In this document: one piece after another, positions 54,672 through 63,493 of the stretch
Numbering within the stretch: the stretch's first letter is position 1
How the letters are laid out: each line of letters starts with the position of its first letter
Assembly (NCBI RefSeq): GCF_012184425.1
Contig: NZ_VTOW01000001.1
Coordinates: 186,001 to 250,000 of the forward strand
DNA from: Candidatus Manganitrophus noduliformans
GTDB lineage: Bacteria; Nitrospirota; Nitrospiria; SBBL01; Manganitrophaceae
Reading direction: 5' to 3'
Length of the DNA stretch: 64,000 bases
Notes under the pieces: generated by a model
The model's database searches: none
Told to the model about the DNA's origin: nothing
Seen by the model: only the letters and a program-made list of their open reading frames with translations
Translations under genes and position numbers: made by a program

Positions 54672-55424
54672 GTGTCCGACAAAATGAGAGAATCTGCGAT
54701 CAAAAAATCCCATCTGGCCCTCATTCGAAGCGAGATCCGCCTTCTCATCGTCGATGATGAGGCCCTGACGAGAAAGGGGCTGATCTCCCTCTTCCATCTG
54801 CAGAAGGGGATGAAAGTGGTCGGCGAGGCGCAGCACGGCATCGAGGCGGCGGAGCGGGCCAAGGAGCTCAAGCCCGATGTGGTTCTGATGGATTCGCAAA
54901 TGCCGGTTTGTGACGGCCTGAAGGGAATCGGCCTGATCCGGGAGGCGCATCCCGCCGCCAATATCATCATTCTCGCTCTTTCGGATGAAGAGTCGAACAT
55001 TTTCGCCGCCATGCGGGCGGGGGCCAAGGGCTTCATCTACAAGAACATCGACCCTGAGAAGCTCTATAAATGCGTCTCCCTGGTCCATCGCGGGGAGTTG
55101 GTTTTGCCCCGGCAGATGGCCTCGAAACTCTTTACCTCCCCCTACATCACCTCCTCGGCGCCCTCCACGAACCATGGTCCCCTGACCCCGAGAGAGCGGG
55201 AGATTCTCAGTTGTCTCGGCGAAGGGGCCAGCAACAAAGAGATCGGAGCGACCTTGGGGATCTCGGAGCACACCGTTAAAATCCACCTGCGCCACATTCT
55301 TAAAAAACTACATTTGAATAATCGCGTCCAAGCCGCTATTTTCGCCCTGAAGGAACGGACCTTGCCGCCGGAAGCGCCGGCACAAGCGGAGTCAAAAAGG
55401 GAAGGAACCAGTCCAACGGTTTAA
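54672..55424 (+). CDS. LuxR/NarL-family response regulator
   Basis: A 250-residue regulator. The receiver domain at residues about 20-140 has the acidic pair in LIVDDEAL and the acceptor aspartate in VVLMDSQMP near residue 74. The C-terminal LuxR-type helix-turn-helix is in LTPREREILSCLGEG, followed by NKEIGATLGISEHTVKIHL. The start is GTG at 54672, with an alternative ATG at 54684. It lies 88 bases before a diguanylate cyclase gene and may share a transcript with it. No kinase gene is adjacent. Confidence 0.9.
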   Translation: MSDKMRESAIKKSHLALIRSEIRLLIVDDEALTRKGLISLFHLQKGMKVVGEAQHGIEAAERAKELKPDVVLMDSQMPVCDGLKGIGLIREAHPAANIIILALSDEESNIFAAMRAGAKGFIYKNIDPEKLYKCVSLVHRGELVLPRQMASKLFTSPYITSSAPSTNHGPLTPREREILSCLGEGASNKEIGATLGISEHTVKIHLRHILKKLHLNNRVQAAIFALKERTLPPEAPAQAESKREGTSPTV

Positions 55425-55512
55425 ATCCTTTCCGATCCACACATCCCGGAGATAGTCTTCCGACGAGGGTCTCCCGGGGTTCTCTTTTTTAAACCCTCTC
55501 TCATCTGATTCA

Positions 55513-56568
55513 ATGGACAACGTCAGCAACGCCCCGGAGAGCGAACCATGGCAAGCATTGCTCCAAGTTGCCAATCGCCTCTTTCAGGCGCGACGATTCA
55601 ATGAAGTCCTCTACCAGGTCGTCCGCGAAATTGCGAGCCGGATCGACGTGGTCCGCTGCTCGATCATCTTCGTCGATGAACGAAAAGAGACCGCCTACGT
55701 CGTCGCGACACACGAGACGCCGGAATCGAAACGGATCCCCCTCGATCTGAAAAAGTATCCTGAGATTGTGCACGCGGTCCATGCGCGGGGGCCGATCTTT
55801 ATCCCCGATGTGTTGCGTCACGCGCTGTTGGCTCCGTTCGAGGAGGTATTGCGGGGAGTCTCCCTCGGTTCGATTCTGATTCACCCCCTGATCCAGGAAG
55901 AGAGAGTCCTCGGGAATCTGATCTTGAGGATCTCTAGCCACCGCACCTTAGCACCGGAGGAGCTTCAGTTTTCGGCTTGGGTCGCTCAGCTGGCGCCGGC
56001 CGCCATACGAAACGCCCACCACTACGAAAGCCTTCTCCAGGAAAAGAACGACCTGGAACGGCTGGCGATGATCGATTTTCTGACCGACACCTACAATCAC
56101 CGCTACTTCAGCGCCCGGCTGGAGGAAGAGTTCAACCGGGCGATTCGCTACAATCTCTCCCTCTCCTGTATCTTGCTCGATATCGACGATTTCAAATGGA
56201 TCAACGACACCTACGGCCACCGGCGGGGGGATACGATTTTGCGGGAGGCGGCGTCGGTGATCAAAGGGACGATCCGAAAGACCGATTTCCTGGCGCGTTA
56301 CGGGGGAGAGGAATTTGTCATCATTCTTCCTCAGACCGATTTGGCCGGCGCCTATCAGGAAGGAGAGCGGATCCGTCAAGCGGTCCGGAGCCACTCTTAC
56401 GGCGAGGCAAATCAAACGAAAAGGATTACTCTCAGTCTCGGTGTCGCATCCTTCCCCGGCCGGACCATCGTGACAATCGATGATCTGATCCGGGCCGCCG
56501 ATTCGGCCCTCTACCAGGCGAAGCGCCAGGGAAAAGACCGAACCGAGGCGTTTGTCGCCCCCTTATAA
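55513..56568 (+). CDS. GAF-GGDEF diguanylate cyclase
   Basis: A 351-residue enzyme predicted to make cyclic di-GMP. A GAF domain spans about residues 20-175, and the catalytic GGDEF domain 180-345, with active GGEEF near residue 264 in RYGGEEFVIILPQ. A product-inhibition site RxxD (RKTD) lies five residues before the catalytic motif. The N-terminal GAF sees a soluble signal. It follows the LuxR-type regulator. Cyclic di-GMP may control surface products, such as those from the gene at 61294. Confidence 0.93.
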   Translation: MDNVSNAPESEPWQALLQVANRLFQARRFNEVLYQVVREIASRIDVVRCSIIFVDERKETAYVVATHETPESKRIPLDLKKYPEIVHAVHARGPIFIPDVLRHALLAPFEEVLRGVSLGSILIHPLIQEERVLGNLILRISSHRTLAPEELQFSAWVAQLAPAAIRNAHHYESLLQEKNDLERLAMIDFLTDTYNHRYFSARLEEEFNRAIRYNLSLSCILLDIDDFKWINDTYGHRRGDTILREAASVIKGTIRKTDFLARYGGEEFVIILPQTDLAGAYQEGERIRQAVRSHSYGEANQTKRITLSLGVASFPGRTIVTIDDLIRAADSALYQAKRQGKDRTEAFVAPL

Positions 56569-56602
56569 ACCCCTCCCGATGCTTTAGGGGAAATAGATCG
56601 GC

Positions 56603-57628
56603 TTAAACTTCCATGAGACCCGATCGGTTTCGAATCAAGAAGCGCAACCGCTCCCGCCAAAGGGGATTTCGAAGCGCATGAAGATGATATTGGCCCGACT
56701 CCCGAATCGACATCTTGATCAAGAAGAGCGGAAAGAGCTGAGAGAAAAGCCGCGGGCTCAACTCCCATTGAAAAAAGAAACGGGCCATGAGGTCTTGAAT
56801 CCGTCGGCGGAACCAATGCTCCTTGAAAAAAAGGTTCTCAAAGGAAAGGAGGGGGTCCCCCTCCTCTTTTCCGACCGGGAGGGACGAGAGAAAGAAGAAA
56901 AGATCATCAAACGGCGATCCCTTTTTTTGGGAGAAGCTCCAATCGCACATCGAGAGGGAAGCGCCGTCGGTCAACATGTTCCCAAGCCAAAAATCACCAT
57001 GGTGGCCGGTGATCGGAAGCGCCGTTCGCTTCCATTCCTCCCAGCCTTCTAAATGTTCGTTCAAGAAATGCGCTTCCGGAGCATCGACCGGGTAGAGCGA
57101 TCGATACTGCTCGATCGGCCCCCTCACCTCTTCTTCAATCCAGCTCTCGGTGACCTCCACCGTCCCCTCCTGCGTCTCCTTCTGAAATTGCAGAAGCCAG
57201 GCGAGAACGCTCTCGAGCATCTTGTTGGTCTCCTTTTGATGCGCAACCCCTTCATCAGGTTTCACCACGGAGGGAAGGCCCTTCCCCTTGAGTCCCGTCT
57301 CGACGAAGAGAAACCGCCCCGGATCTTCCCGGCTCAAGAGCGGCTTGGGAATGGTCGATCGAAACGTCGGCGTGAGCCGATGGTAGAAGTAGAGAAGGTT
57401 TTCATACTCCTGCGTCAGCATCGGGATGGTCTGGTGATCCCGGGAAACCTTGACCACCCATCTCGGCGTGGAGCCGTTCTGATCGAAGAGCAAGAAGACC
57501 ACCGGTTGCGCGGTGGGGTTTTTCTTCGATCCGGCCGTCTTGGTAAAGTAGAGGGCGCGGGGGGGGAAAAAAGGAATCTCCCAGCGAGGTCCGTTCTCAA
57601 CGATGACTTTTTCGATTTCTTTAAGCAT
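56603..57628 (-). CDS. Aminoglycoside-phosphotransferase-like kinase
   Basis: A 341-residue protein with the APH/choline-kinase-type fold. The ATP-binding half shows RWVVKVSRD; the catalytic loop is HGDFWLGNML (the HGDxxxxN motif) and the metal-binding aspartate lies in SMCDWSFS. The ATG at 57628 lies inside the end of the upstream methyltransferase gene, with AAGGAAGGACC ahead. It may phosphorylate a small molecule or sugar. Substrate unknown. Confidence 0.8.
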   Translation of the reverse strand: MLKEIEKVIVENGPRWEIPFFPPRALYFTKTAGSKKNPTAQPVVFLLFDQNGSTPRWVVKVSRDHQTIPMLTQEYENLLYFYHRLTPTFRSTIPKPLLSREDPGRFLFVETGLKGKGLPSVVKPDEGVAHQKETNKMLESVLAWLLQFQKETQEGTVEVTESWIEEEVRGPIEQYRSLYPVDAPEAHFLNEHLEGWEEWKRTALPITGHHGDFWLGNMLTDGASLSMCDWSFSQKKGSPFDDLFFFLSSLPVGKEEGDPLLSFENLFFKEHWFRRRIQDLMARFFFQWELSPRLFSQLFPLFLIKMSIRESGQYHLHALRNPLWRERLRFLIRNRSGLMEV

Positions 57629-58754
57629 AGGGTCCTTCCTTCCAAGCAATGATGCTGAAATGAGGGGAGAAGAAAGAGGTGACGCCGAGCGATGTCCCCA
57701 TGAGAGCGAGCTTCTTCTTGATTTTCCCCAAGCGGGAGCTGGGGGAAATCGCATGGTTCAGATAAAACCGCAGCGGCGCGGGATGATCGAGCGACACGAG
57801 CTCCACCGGCCGGTTGTACCCCGGGACCGGCATGAAGAACTGGTTGTCGATGAACCCCGACTCTTCCAGCAGTTTTCGATAGCCCCCCTTCCCGTAGGTG
57901 TAGGTCCGATAGCTGCTGTAAGCGCGGCTCACCCGGTAGGGCTGCTTGATATAAAACCGGCAGCAGAGATCGGCCATCCAACGGGGCATCAGGCTGGTGT
58001 ACTTCAATCCGCTGTGATCTTTTTCACCTAAAAAATTGTCAAACCCGAAGCGGTTTTCAATGCCGATGTAGACCGCTCCCCCCGGCTTGAGCAGTCGATG
58101 GAGCTGCTCTAGGAAGCGTTTCTGGAGGACCCGCGGATTTTCGTTGTAATCGGCCAATCCGACCCATTCCAGATAGCCGTTCACGATGATGAAATCGAAT
58201 GTTCCCGGCGCGAAGGGGAGCTTCAGCCCGCTGGCGATCGCCACCTCCATGTTGTCGAGCCCCTCTTGCGCCCGGCGGGTTTCGATGAATTTGGCCCGCT
58301 CTGCAATCAGCTCGACCGCCGTGATCGAGCCGCAGTGCGGCTGCAAGCCGAAGGAGATCGTTCCGAAGCCGGCCCCGACATCGAGCACCTTCGAATGGGG
58401 AAGGAGGGGAAGAATAAACCGGAAGTCGGCCCGCGCCTCATCGGTCATGTAATCATAAATGCTCGGATAAGCCTTGGCGACCTTTTGATCGAGCGCCTTC
58501 TTCCATCCCGCTTTCCGGGCCAGATCGTTGATTTGAATCATCTCTTTTTCCGGGATCTCTCCCCAATAATAATCGCTGGCCGCGAAACAGGGGATCCCAT
58601 CGACCTCCTTCCAGGTAAATCGGCACTCTTTGCAGGAGAGGGCGCCGTCGTGCGGAAGGGGATGGAAACAATGAGGGCAGGCCAGTGTCGACCCTTTCCG
58701 GCTCCGTTGGGTTGCCGGCAGCGGCAGATCTTTCTTCAATGCGCTTTGAAACAT
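57621..58754 (-). CDS. SAM-dependent methyltransferase with zinc-ribbon N-terminus
   Basis: A 377-residue protein. Residues about 24-60 form a Trm112-like zinc ribbon (CPHCFH and CKECRF). The Rossmann fold starts with KVLDVGAGFGTISFGL, motif I of class I methyltransferases. A further IIVNGYLEWVG and LKPGGAVYIGIENRFG (shown by GGAVYIGIEN) follow. The pattern resembles small-molecule methyltransferases. Its end overlaps the kinase gene by eight bases, so the two act together. The ATG at 58754 has GAGG upstream. Confidence 0.82.
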   Translation of the reverse strand: MFQSALKKDLPLPATQRSRKGSTLACPHCFHPLPHDGALSCKECRFTWKEVDGIPCFAASDYYWGEIPEKEMIQINDLARKAGWKKALDQKVAKAYPSIYDYMTDEARADFRFILPLLPHSKVLDVGAGFGTISFGLQPHCGSITAVELIAERAKFIETRRAQEGLDNMEVAIASGLKLPFAPGTFDFIIVNGYLEWVGLADYNENPRVLQKRFLEQLHRLLKPGGAVYIGIENRFGFDNFLGEKDHSGLKYTSLMPRWMADLCCRFYIKQPYRVSRAYSSYRTYTYGKGGYRKLLEESGFIDNQFFMPVPGYNRPVELVSLDHPAPLRFYLNHAISPSSRLGKIKKKLALMGTSLGVTSFFSPHFSIIAWKEGPYA

Positions 58755-59030
58755 CTCGATTACCTCATGGAATATGTGCGCGATTAGGAGTGAGGAGAAC
58801 GGGGTTCCCTCTCGTCGCGAGACGACCTCCCGGTCGAAGGGGCTCCGTTCATGAACAGGAACGGTAATTTGCAAGGAGTGTACCGGTCGATTTACAAAGT
58901 TTTAACATTCCCTTTACAGGCGGGACCGGTCCGGCCGATTGGAAAGAGAGCGGGGCTTGCATTTATTTTGCATTTTATTGCAATTTGATTATAATGATCC
59001 GGTTTGTCGGAAGGGGCCGAAGGGAGAGAG

Positions 59031-59408
59031 ATGCTCTATTATATTTTATTCAACACATTCCTGGTTGCGCTCGGCTGCGTGCTTCCCTGGATTCATCCCG
59101 GTCTGTTCGTCGTCGGCCTTCGAGGAATCGACATGGTCGATGGAAAGATCGCCCTGGGCCTGGCCCTGATCGGACTTCTTGCAGCCTCTTACCAGCTTCT
59201 CCAGAAAAGGGGGCGTTTTTACTGGGTCTATGGCCTGATCGGCTTTTTAATCCTGATGATTGCAACGCTCGACCTATACACCTTTTACCAAAATCGCTAC
59301 CCGATCGGCCCGGGGATTTACCTGGTTGCCCTGGGAGGGCTTCAACTCACCGGCGCCTACATCCTCTTTTTGCTTCGGCAGGGAAGAGGGGCCTCTCCCC
59401 CGCCATAA
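59031..59408 (+). CDS. Small four-helix membrane protein
   Basis: A 125-residue protein with four membrane spans (residues 4-24, 38-55, 61-80 and 92-115). Loop text is GIDMVDGKIALG. No motif is seen. The ATG at 59031 has GGGAGAGAG ahead. It is divergent from the methyltransferase operon and convergent with the large phosphatase. Function unknown. Confidence 0.65.
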   Translation: MLYYILFNTFLVALGCVLPWIHPGLFVVGLRGIDMVDGKIALGLALIGLLAASYQLLQKRGRFYWVYGLIGFLILMIATLDLYTFYQNRYPIGPGIYLVALGGLQLTGAYILFLLRQGRGASPPP

Positions 59409-59438
59409 GCGCGCGCTCATACAGATCTTCCCCCCTGC

Positions 59439-61175
59439 TTACTCCGGCCGATTGATCTGGAACGTATCAATCACCGCCCCGGTGATATCGATCGCTTTCA
59501 ACACGAGTGTATCGGCAGTTACATCGACCGAGACAAATTCATGGGTCGCGCTTGAAATCACGGTCCGCTCATTCCGCCCCACCGGATAAAGCGGCGCTCC
59601 CCCCCCGCCGGTCACGACGTAGGTCACCCCATTGATCGGAACGGTCCGCTCATAGCCGTGGGCATGGCCGTTGAACACCAGATCGACGCCGTATTGCTCG
59701 AAGAGGGGAACCCAGTGTAATTGAACCGAGGGGGTGTCTCCATATTCCGCGCTGCTGAAGGCGGGGTGATGGAAGTAGACGATCTTCCACCGGGCGGGGG
59801 CCTTCAGCGCCGTCTCCAGCCATCTCTTTTGCGCCGGGTCGGCCACCTTGTTGCTGTCGAGGCCGATGACATGCGTCTCCCCCCAAAAGAAGTCGTAGTA
59901 AAAATTCCCCCGAGGAAGATAGAAATTTTGTTTAAACGGTTTTCCGCCGTCGGTCACGATATCATGATTGCCGGGGACCGGAAAGAAGGGGAGACGGTCG
60001 ATCAGCCCGGCATACGGGTGGAAGTAGCCCCGATCGTACTCGCTGTCGGCCCCTTTATCGTAGATGACATCTCCCGCGATCAGGGCGAAGTCGAACGACC
60101 GGCTTTTCATCACCTCCGCCAAACGCTTCTGATGGACGCTCCCCGTTCCGCTGTCGGCGAACGCGATAAAGGAGCTCTCGCTCCCCTGCGCCGGCGCGGT
60201 GGTGAAGGTGGCGACCGGCCCGAAGCGCTCCCCGTCGATCTCGACCTCGTAGGAGTAGGTCGTCTCCGGGGTGAGATCGGAGAGAAGGGCGAAGTGCTGA
60301 TCTTGGACCGTCCGATCGGGCAGGGCCTCGTTGCGCTCCTCTCCCAGACCCCAACGGACGGTCCCGCCGGGGCTGCAACGCCAGGCGATCACCGCCGATT
60401 GGGAAGAGACCCAAGCGAGGTAGGGCTGCCGGGGAGAGGCGCTGCAGGCGATCCCTTTCGGAAGAAGGGAGGAGACCGTGACCGCCGCCTCCCCTTTCAG
60501 AGAGGGATCGGATCGGCCGGTCGCCGTCACATGGTAGGTTCCCGCCGCCGTCGGGGCGGTGTACTCCCCTTCTTCCGTAATGGCGCCGCCTTCTTGCTCC
60601 CGAACACTCCAGAAGAAGGTCTTGTCGGGGGTCTCCGTGACCTCCGCGGAAAAGCGCGCCTTCCCGCCAGGGCCGAGAAACCGGGCGGCCGGCTGAACCC
60701 GGATCGCCCCCTGCGAGATCACCGTTACCTCCGTTGCAGCCCATCGCGCTTCATCGCTCCGGGAGGTTGCAATCAGATGATAGGTGCCGGGCCGGGCGGG
60801 GGCGGTATAGATCCCGTCGTTCGTAATCGATCCCCCCGCCTCCCCTTCCTCAATACGCCACGCGACATCCGACTCGATCCCCTCCGAATCGGGGAGGGTG
60901 TCGGTCGCCGAAAAATGCTGCTGTCCGCCGACCGGCAGACGGGCCCCCTCCGGTTGGATCGAGAGCGATCCCGGCGACGCGGGAAGATCTTCGGCCGGCG
61001 TATTGACGGGGGGGGCGGAGGGAAGCGCTGCGGAGGGAACGCTTTCTTCTTCTCCTCCTGCTCCCCCCCCTCCCCCGCACCCGACGACGAGGAAGAGCGC
61101 CGCAACGATGGAAAGGATTGACATGAACCGTGCGTTGGATAAAAACCTGCTTCTTTCTTTCAAATCTAAATACAT
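59439..61175 (-). CDS. Purple-acid-phosphatase-like lipoprotein with Ig-like domains
   Basis: A 578-residue lipoprotein with lipobox VVGC and a Gly-rich start. Two Ig-like (BIG-type) domains occupy about residues 60-230, then a fibronectin-III-like N-terminal domain of purple acid phosphatases (YLAWVSSQSAVIAW), then the calcineurin-type catalytic domain: FADSGTGSVHQKR, IAGDVIYDKG, PGNHDIVTDG, HHPAFSSAEYG and FNGHAHGYERTV. The GHxHxYER metal-binding triad is complete. It is likely anchored in the outer leaflet. The start at 61175 has GGATTTAGG; an internal ATG at 61124 is possible. Substrate unknown. Confidence 0.85.
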   Translation of the reverse strand: MYLDLKERSRFLSNARFMSILSIVAALFLVVGCGGGGGAGGEEESVPSAALPSAPPVNTPAEDLPASPGSLSIQPEGARLPVGGQQHFSATDTLPDSEGIESDVAWRIEEGEAGGSITNDGIYTAPARPGTYHLIATSRSDEARWAATEVTVISQGAIRVQPAARFLGPGGKARFSAEVTETPDKTFFWSVREQEGGAITEEGEYTAPTAAGTYHVTATGRSDPSLKGEAAVTVSSLLPKGIACSASPRQPYLAWVSSQSAVIAWRCSPGGTVRWGLGEERNEALPDRTVQDQHFALLSDLTPETTYSYEVEIDGERFGPVATFTTAPAQGSESSFIAFADSGTGSVHQKRLAEVMKSRSFDFALIAGDVIYDKGADSEYDRGYFHPYAGLIDRLPFFPVPGNHDIVTDGGKPFKQNFYLPRGNFYYDFFWGETHVIGLDSNKVADPAQKRWLETALKAPARWKIVYFHHPAFSSAEYGDTPSVQLHWVPLFEQYGVDLVFNGHAHGYERTVPINGVTYVVTGGGGAPLYPVGRNERTVISSATHEFVSVDVTADTLVLKAIDITGAVIDTFQINRPE

Positions 61176-61202
61176 CCTAAATCCCAGATAAAATCATTTT
61201 AT

Positions 61203-61233
61203 AAAAATGGAGCGTCCTGAGAAGGACGCTCCA
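61203..61233 (-). terminator. Intrinsic terminator of the DUF4091 gene
   Basis: Perfect 11-bp stem TGGAGCGTCCT/AGGACGCTCCA with a four-base loop, followed on the minus strand by TTTTTAT. It lies 61 bases after the DUF4091 stop. Confidence 0.85.
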
Positions 61234-61293
61234 GAATGGACCGGATCGAGCCGCCGAGAAGGGAGATCCCCTCCCCGGCGGGGACGCCGTCGG

Positions 61294-63246
61294 TCATGCC
61301 CTCTTTTTCCCGATTCTTCTCCAGAGGGAGCCCCAGAAGGGGGAGGAGAAGATCAAGAGGAACGGAATCGCCTGGCGGAAATCGGTCGGCCCGGCGGTCC
61401 GGTTCAGGCTGCATCCCCCTCCGCCACCCCCCCCGCCGGAGGAATCGTCCTTGATTGCCGTGGTCGCATTCGGGCCGACATTGTCCGAAAACGCTCCGGC
61501 GCCGGGGGTGGTGCGGGCGATCCGCGCGGCCATTTTTTCGCGGGCTTCATAGAGATCGAGCGGCTCCCGGTTCCAGGTATAGGTGTTGGTGACCATGCTC
61601 GCCACCTGTTCGTCGGCAAAGGAGCCTTCGCCCATGCTTTTGAGAAGATGCAGGTATTCGTAATCCTCCATCCCCTCCCGGAGCAACTTCAGGCGGATCG
61701 ACTCGACCGGGATATGGGTTTTGCCGCCGATCTTGCTCGGCCGTCCGGGATAATAGAGGGTGCCGTCGCCGTTTCCGCCGAAGAAGAATTGGTTGGCCCA
61801 GGCGTCTCCTTCGCCGAAAGCGTAGATCATGTCATAATAAAGCTCCCCCTGGATGTTGTATTTGTAGCTCATCCACTGCATGATCCGGCTGAACATCGCC
61901 GGCAGATCGATCATGAAGCTCGGCCAGTCCATATGATATCCTTCCCGGTCGAACCGCTCTCCCCCCATAATCCCGCAGCCGTGGCTGCCGCAGGCCTGAT
62001 ACCACCAGACCTCCGGGCCGTACTTGTTTCTCTGGTTCCCGACGGTGGCCGCGCCGCCGGGGACTTCGCTCCCCGGCTCCCGCCCGTTCGGCTTGTTGTC
62101 CATGAACCGGATCGTCGGGATAAAGAGATCGATCACATCGGCGACCCCCCCTTCGGCGGCGCTCTGGACGCTGGTGGTTACGGAGGATCGCAGATCCGGA
62201 TCGGCCTGGTGGAGCGCGTCGGCCCGCCGCCGGATGGCGGCCCAGTCGGCCGCTTTCTTCGGCTCGTCAAAGGTGTACTGGAAGAGCCGGTCGAACCATC
62301 CTTTCGATTTGAAGTGCTGCGCGTATTCCCGCAGAAAGGGGACATCTTCCCTATGATTAAAGTCGCGCGTCTGGATGGTCGTCTGCTTGGCGCCGGGAAG
62401 TTTTCCGCCGGGGAGGGAGACGGTCCCGTCCAGGAAAGGACCGAACGCGGTATCGAACGGCGCCCAATTGATCTTCCCCCCGCTCATTCCCCCCATCGCT
62501 TCGGGCGAGAGGAGATAGTTGTCCGAAATCCGGTGGAGGAGATTGGCTTTGGCATACATCTGGCTGAGCGCCACCGAGGCGCCGCCGGAGAGGCCGTGGC
62601 CGGGCGCGAGGAGGCGGTGGTCGATCGAGTAGGCCGACTTCAGCGTGGAGACCGACGGCAGGGCGAAATCCCAGACGGTCAGCTCGATCGGGACAACCAG
62701 GGGGGTCTGTCCGGTCGCCGTGACGGTGGCGGAGCCGCTGTAGACGCCGGCGGCGGCCGTGGGGGGAATATAAATTTCGATCCAGACCGGCTGGTTCCTT
62801 CCGGCGGCCACGTTGAATGGGAAGGCGTTGCGCACCTCGCCGACGTATTCATCTTTTTTCGGAATCAGCGCATCGGGCCACTCTCCCGTTCCCCCCTGGA
62901 GGGTCGAGGCGGTCTTTACATTGATGTAAGCCGCTTTGTAGATCATGACGCGATCGGTCGGGATCGTGTTGCCGCGGCCGTCGGCCAGATCGCTCACGGT
63001 TACATCGACACCCGAAAGAGGGCCGCTGCCCGCCGTCACCACCAGTTGGAACGATTCGAATTCATTTCGCGCCCCCTTCACGGTTGCGGAGAGCTGATCG
63101 GTTTTTGGGGGGGTATTGGGACGGATCTTCACGGTCGCATGATCGGTCCAGACGGTCATGGCGTTGGCCGCAGCGGACATCGCGAATAGAACAATAAAAA
63201 GGTGAAATACAATGCGGATGGGCGAAAAGCGCTTCTTTGTTTCCAT
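61294..63246 (-). CDS. DUF4091 exported protein with C-terminal sorting tail
   Basis: A 650-residue secreted protein. Signal peptide cleavage is near SAAANAMT. The middle (from about residue 180) matches DUF4091, a glycoside-hydrolase-like domain often in polysaccharide loci. The C-terminus has a run of nine glycines, a cysteine, a hydrophobic span and RR (GGGGCSLNRTAGPTDFRQ then a span and RRIGKKRA), a tripartite tail of the JDVT- or GlyGly-CTERM type, processed by a membrane peptidase. The ATG at 63246 follows GGAGGAAAT. It ends at a strong terminator. A structured leader lies upstream. Confidence 0.82.
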   Translation of the reverse strand: METKKRFSPIRIVFHLFIVLFAMSAAANAMTVWTDHATVKIRPNTPPKTDQLSATVKGARNEFESFQLVVTAGSGPLSGVDVTVSDLADGRGNTIPTDRVMIYKAAYINVKTASTLQGGTGEWPDALIPKKDEYVGEVRNAFPFNVAAGRNQPVWIEIYIPPTAAAGVYSGSATVTATGQTPLVVPIELTVWDFALPSVSTLKSAYSIDHRLLAPGHGLSGGASVALSQMYAKANLLHRISDNYLLSPEAMGGMSGGKINWAPFDTAFGPFLDGTVSLPGGKLPGAKQTTIQTRDFNHREDVPFLREYAQHFKSKGWFDRLFQYTFDEPKKAADWAAIRRRADALHQADPDLRSSVTTSVQSAAEGGVADVIDLFIPTIRFMDNKPNGREPGSEVPGGAATVGNQRNKYGPEVWWYQACGSHGCGIMGGERFDREGYHMDWPSFMIDLPAMFSRIMQWMSYKYNIQGELYYDMIYAFGEGDAWANQFFFGGNGDGTLYYPGRPSKIGGKTHIPVESIRLKLLREGMEDYEYLHLLKSMGEGSFADEQVASMVTNTYTWNREPLDLYEAREKMAARIARTTPGAGAFSDNVGPNATTAIKDDSSGGGGGGGGCSLNRTAGPTDFRQAIPFLLIFSSPFWGSLWRRIGKKRA

Positions 63247-63331
63247 ATTTCCTCCGGTCGATGGCAATCGATTTCAAGGCGATAATGCCTGAATTTAAAA
63301 ACAGGCGACCCTGGCGTGATCGAGGTGGCAG

Positions 63332-63398
63332 CCTCTCTCCCAGTTAGACAGAGAGGTCCGTTTTGAAGAGGCGTCCCTTCTCAGCGAGAAAGAACGCC
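63332..63398 (-). other. Structured leader of the DUF4091 gene
   Basis: Two hairpins on the minus strand: AGGCGT/ACGCCT enclosing CTTTCTC/GAGAAG (63398-63369), and CCTCTCT/AGAGAGG with an 11-base loop (63356-63332). A GGTGGC/GCC-rich run follows up to 63301. No known riboswitch core is recognised. Confidence 0.4.
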
Positions 63399-63493
63399 TT
63401 TCACGGGGGTGGTTCGCTTTTTTTTGACGAGATATTGAGGGGGAAAAAATGAGTGGATCGATTGAAAGGTCCATTGAATCATCAATTGAATCG

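Noticed and set aside
61207-63189. A 660-codon open frame on the plus strand opposite the DUF4091 gene
   Set aside because: It is a shadow: GC-rich codon use keeps the opposite frame open. Its translation is low-complexity and rich in Arg, Gly and Asp, with no recognisable domain, while the minus strand encodes a clear DUF4091 protein with signal peptide, ribosome binding site and terminator.
63301-63420. Cyclic di-GMP riboswitch ahead of the DUF4091 gene
   Set aside because: The conserved core segments of the class I and II riboswitches (such as GGGCAAACC or the GGACGCAAAGCC segment) are not found on either strand.
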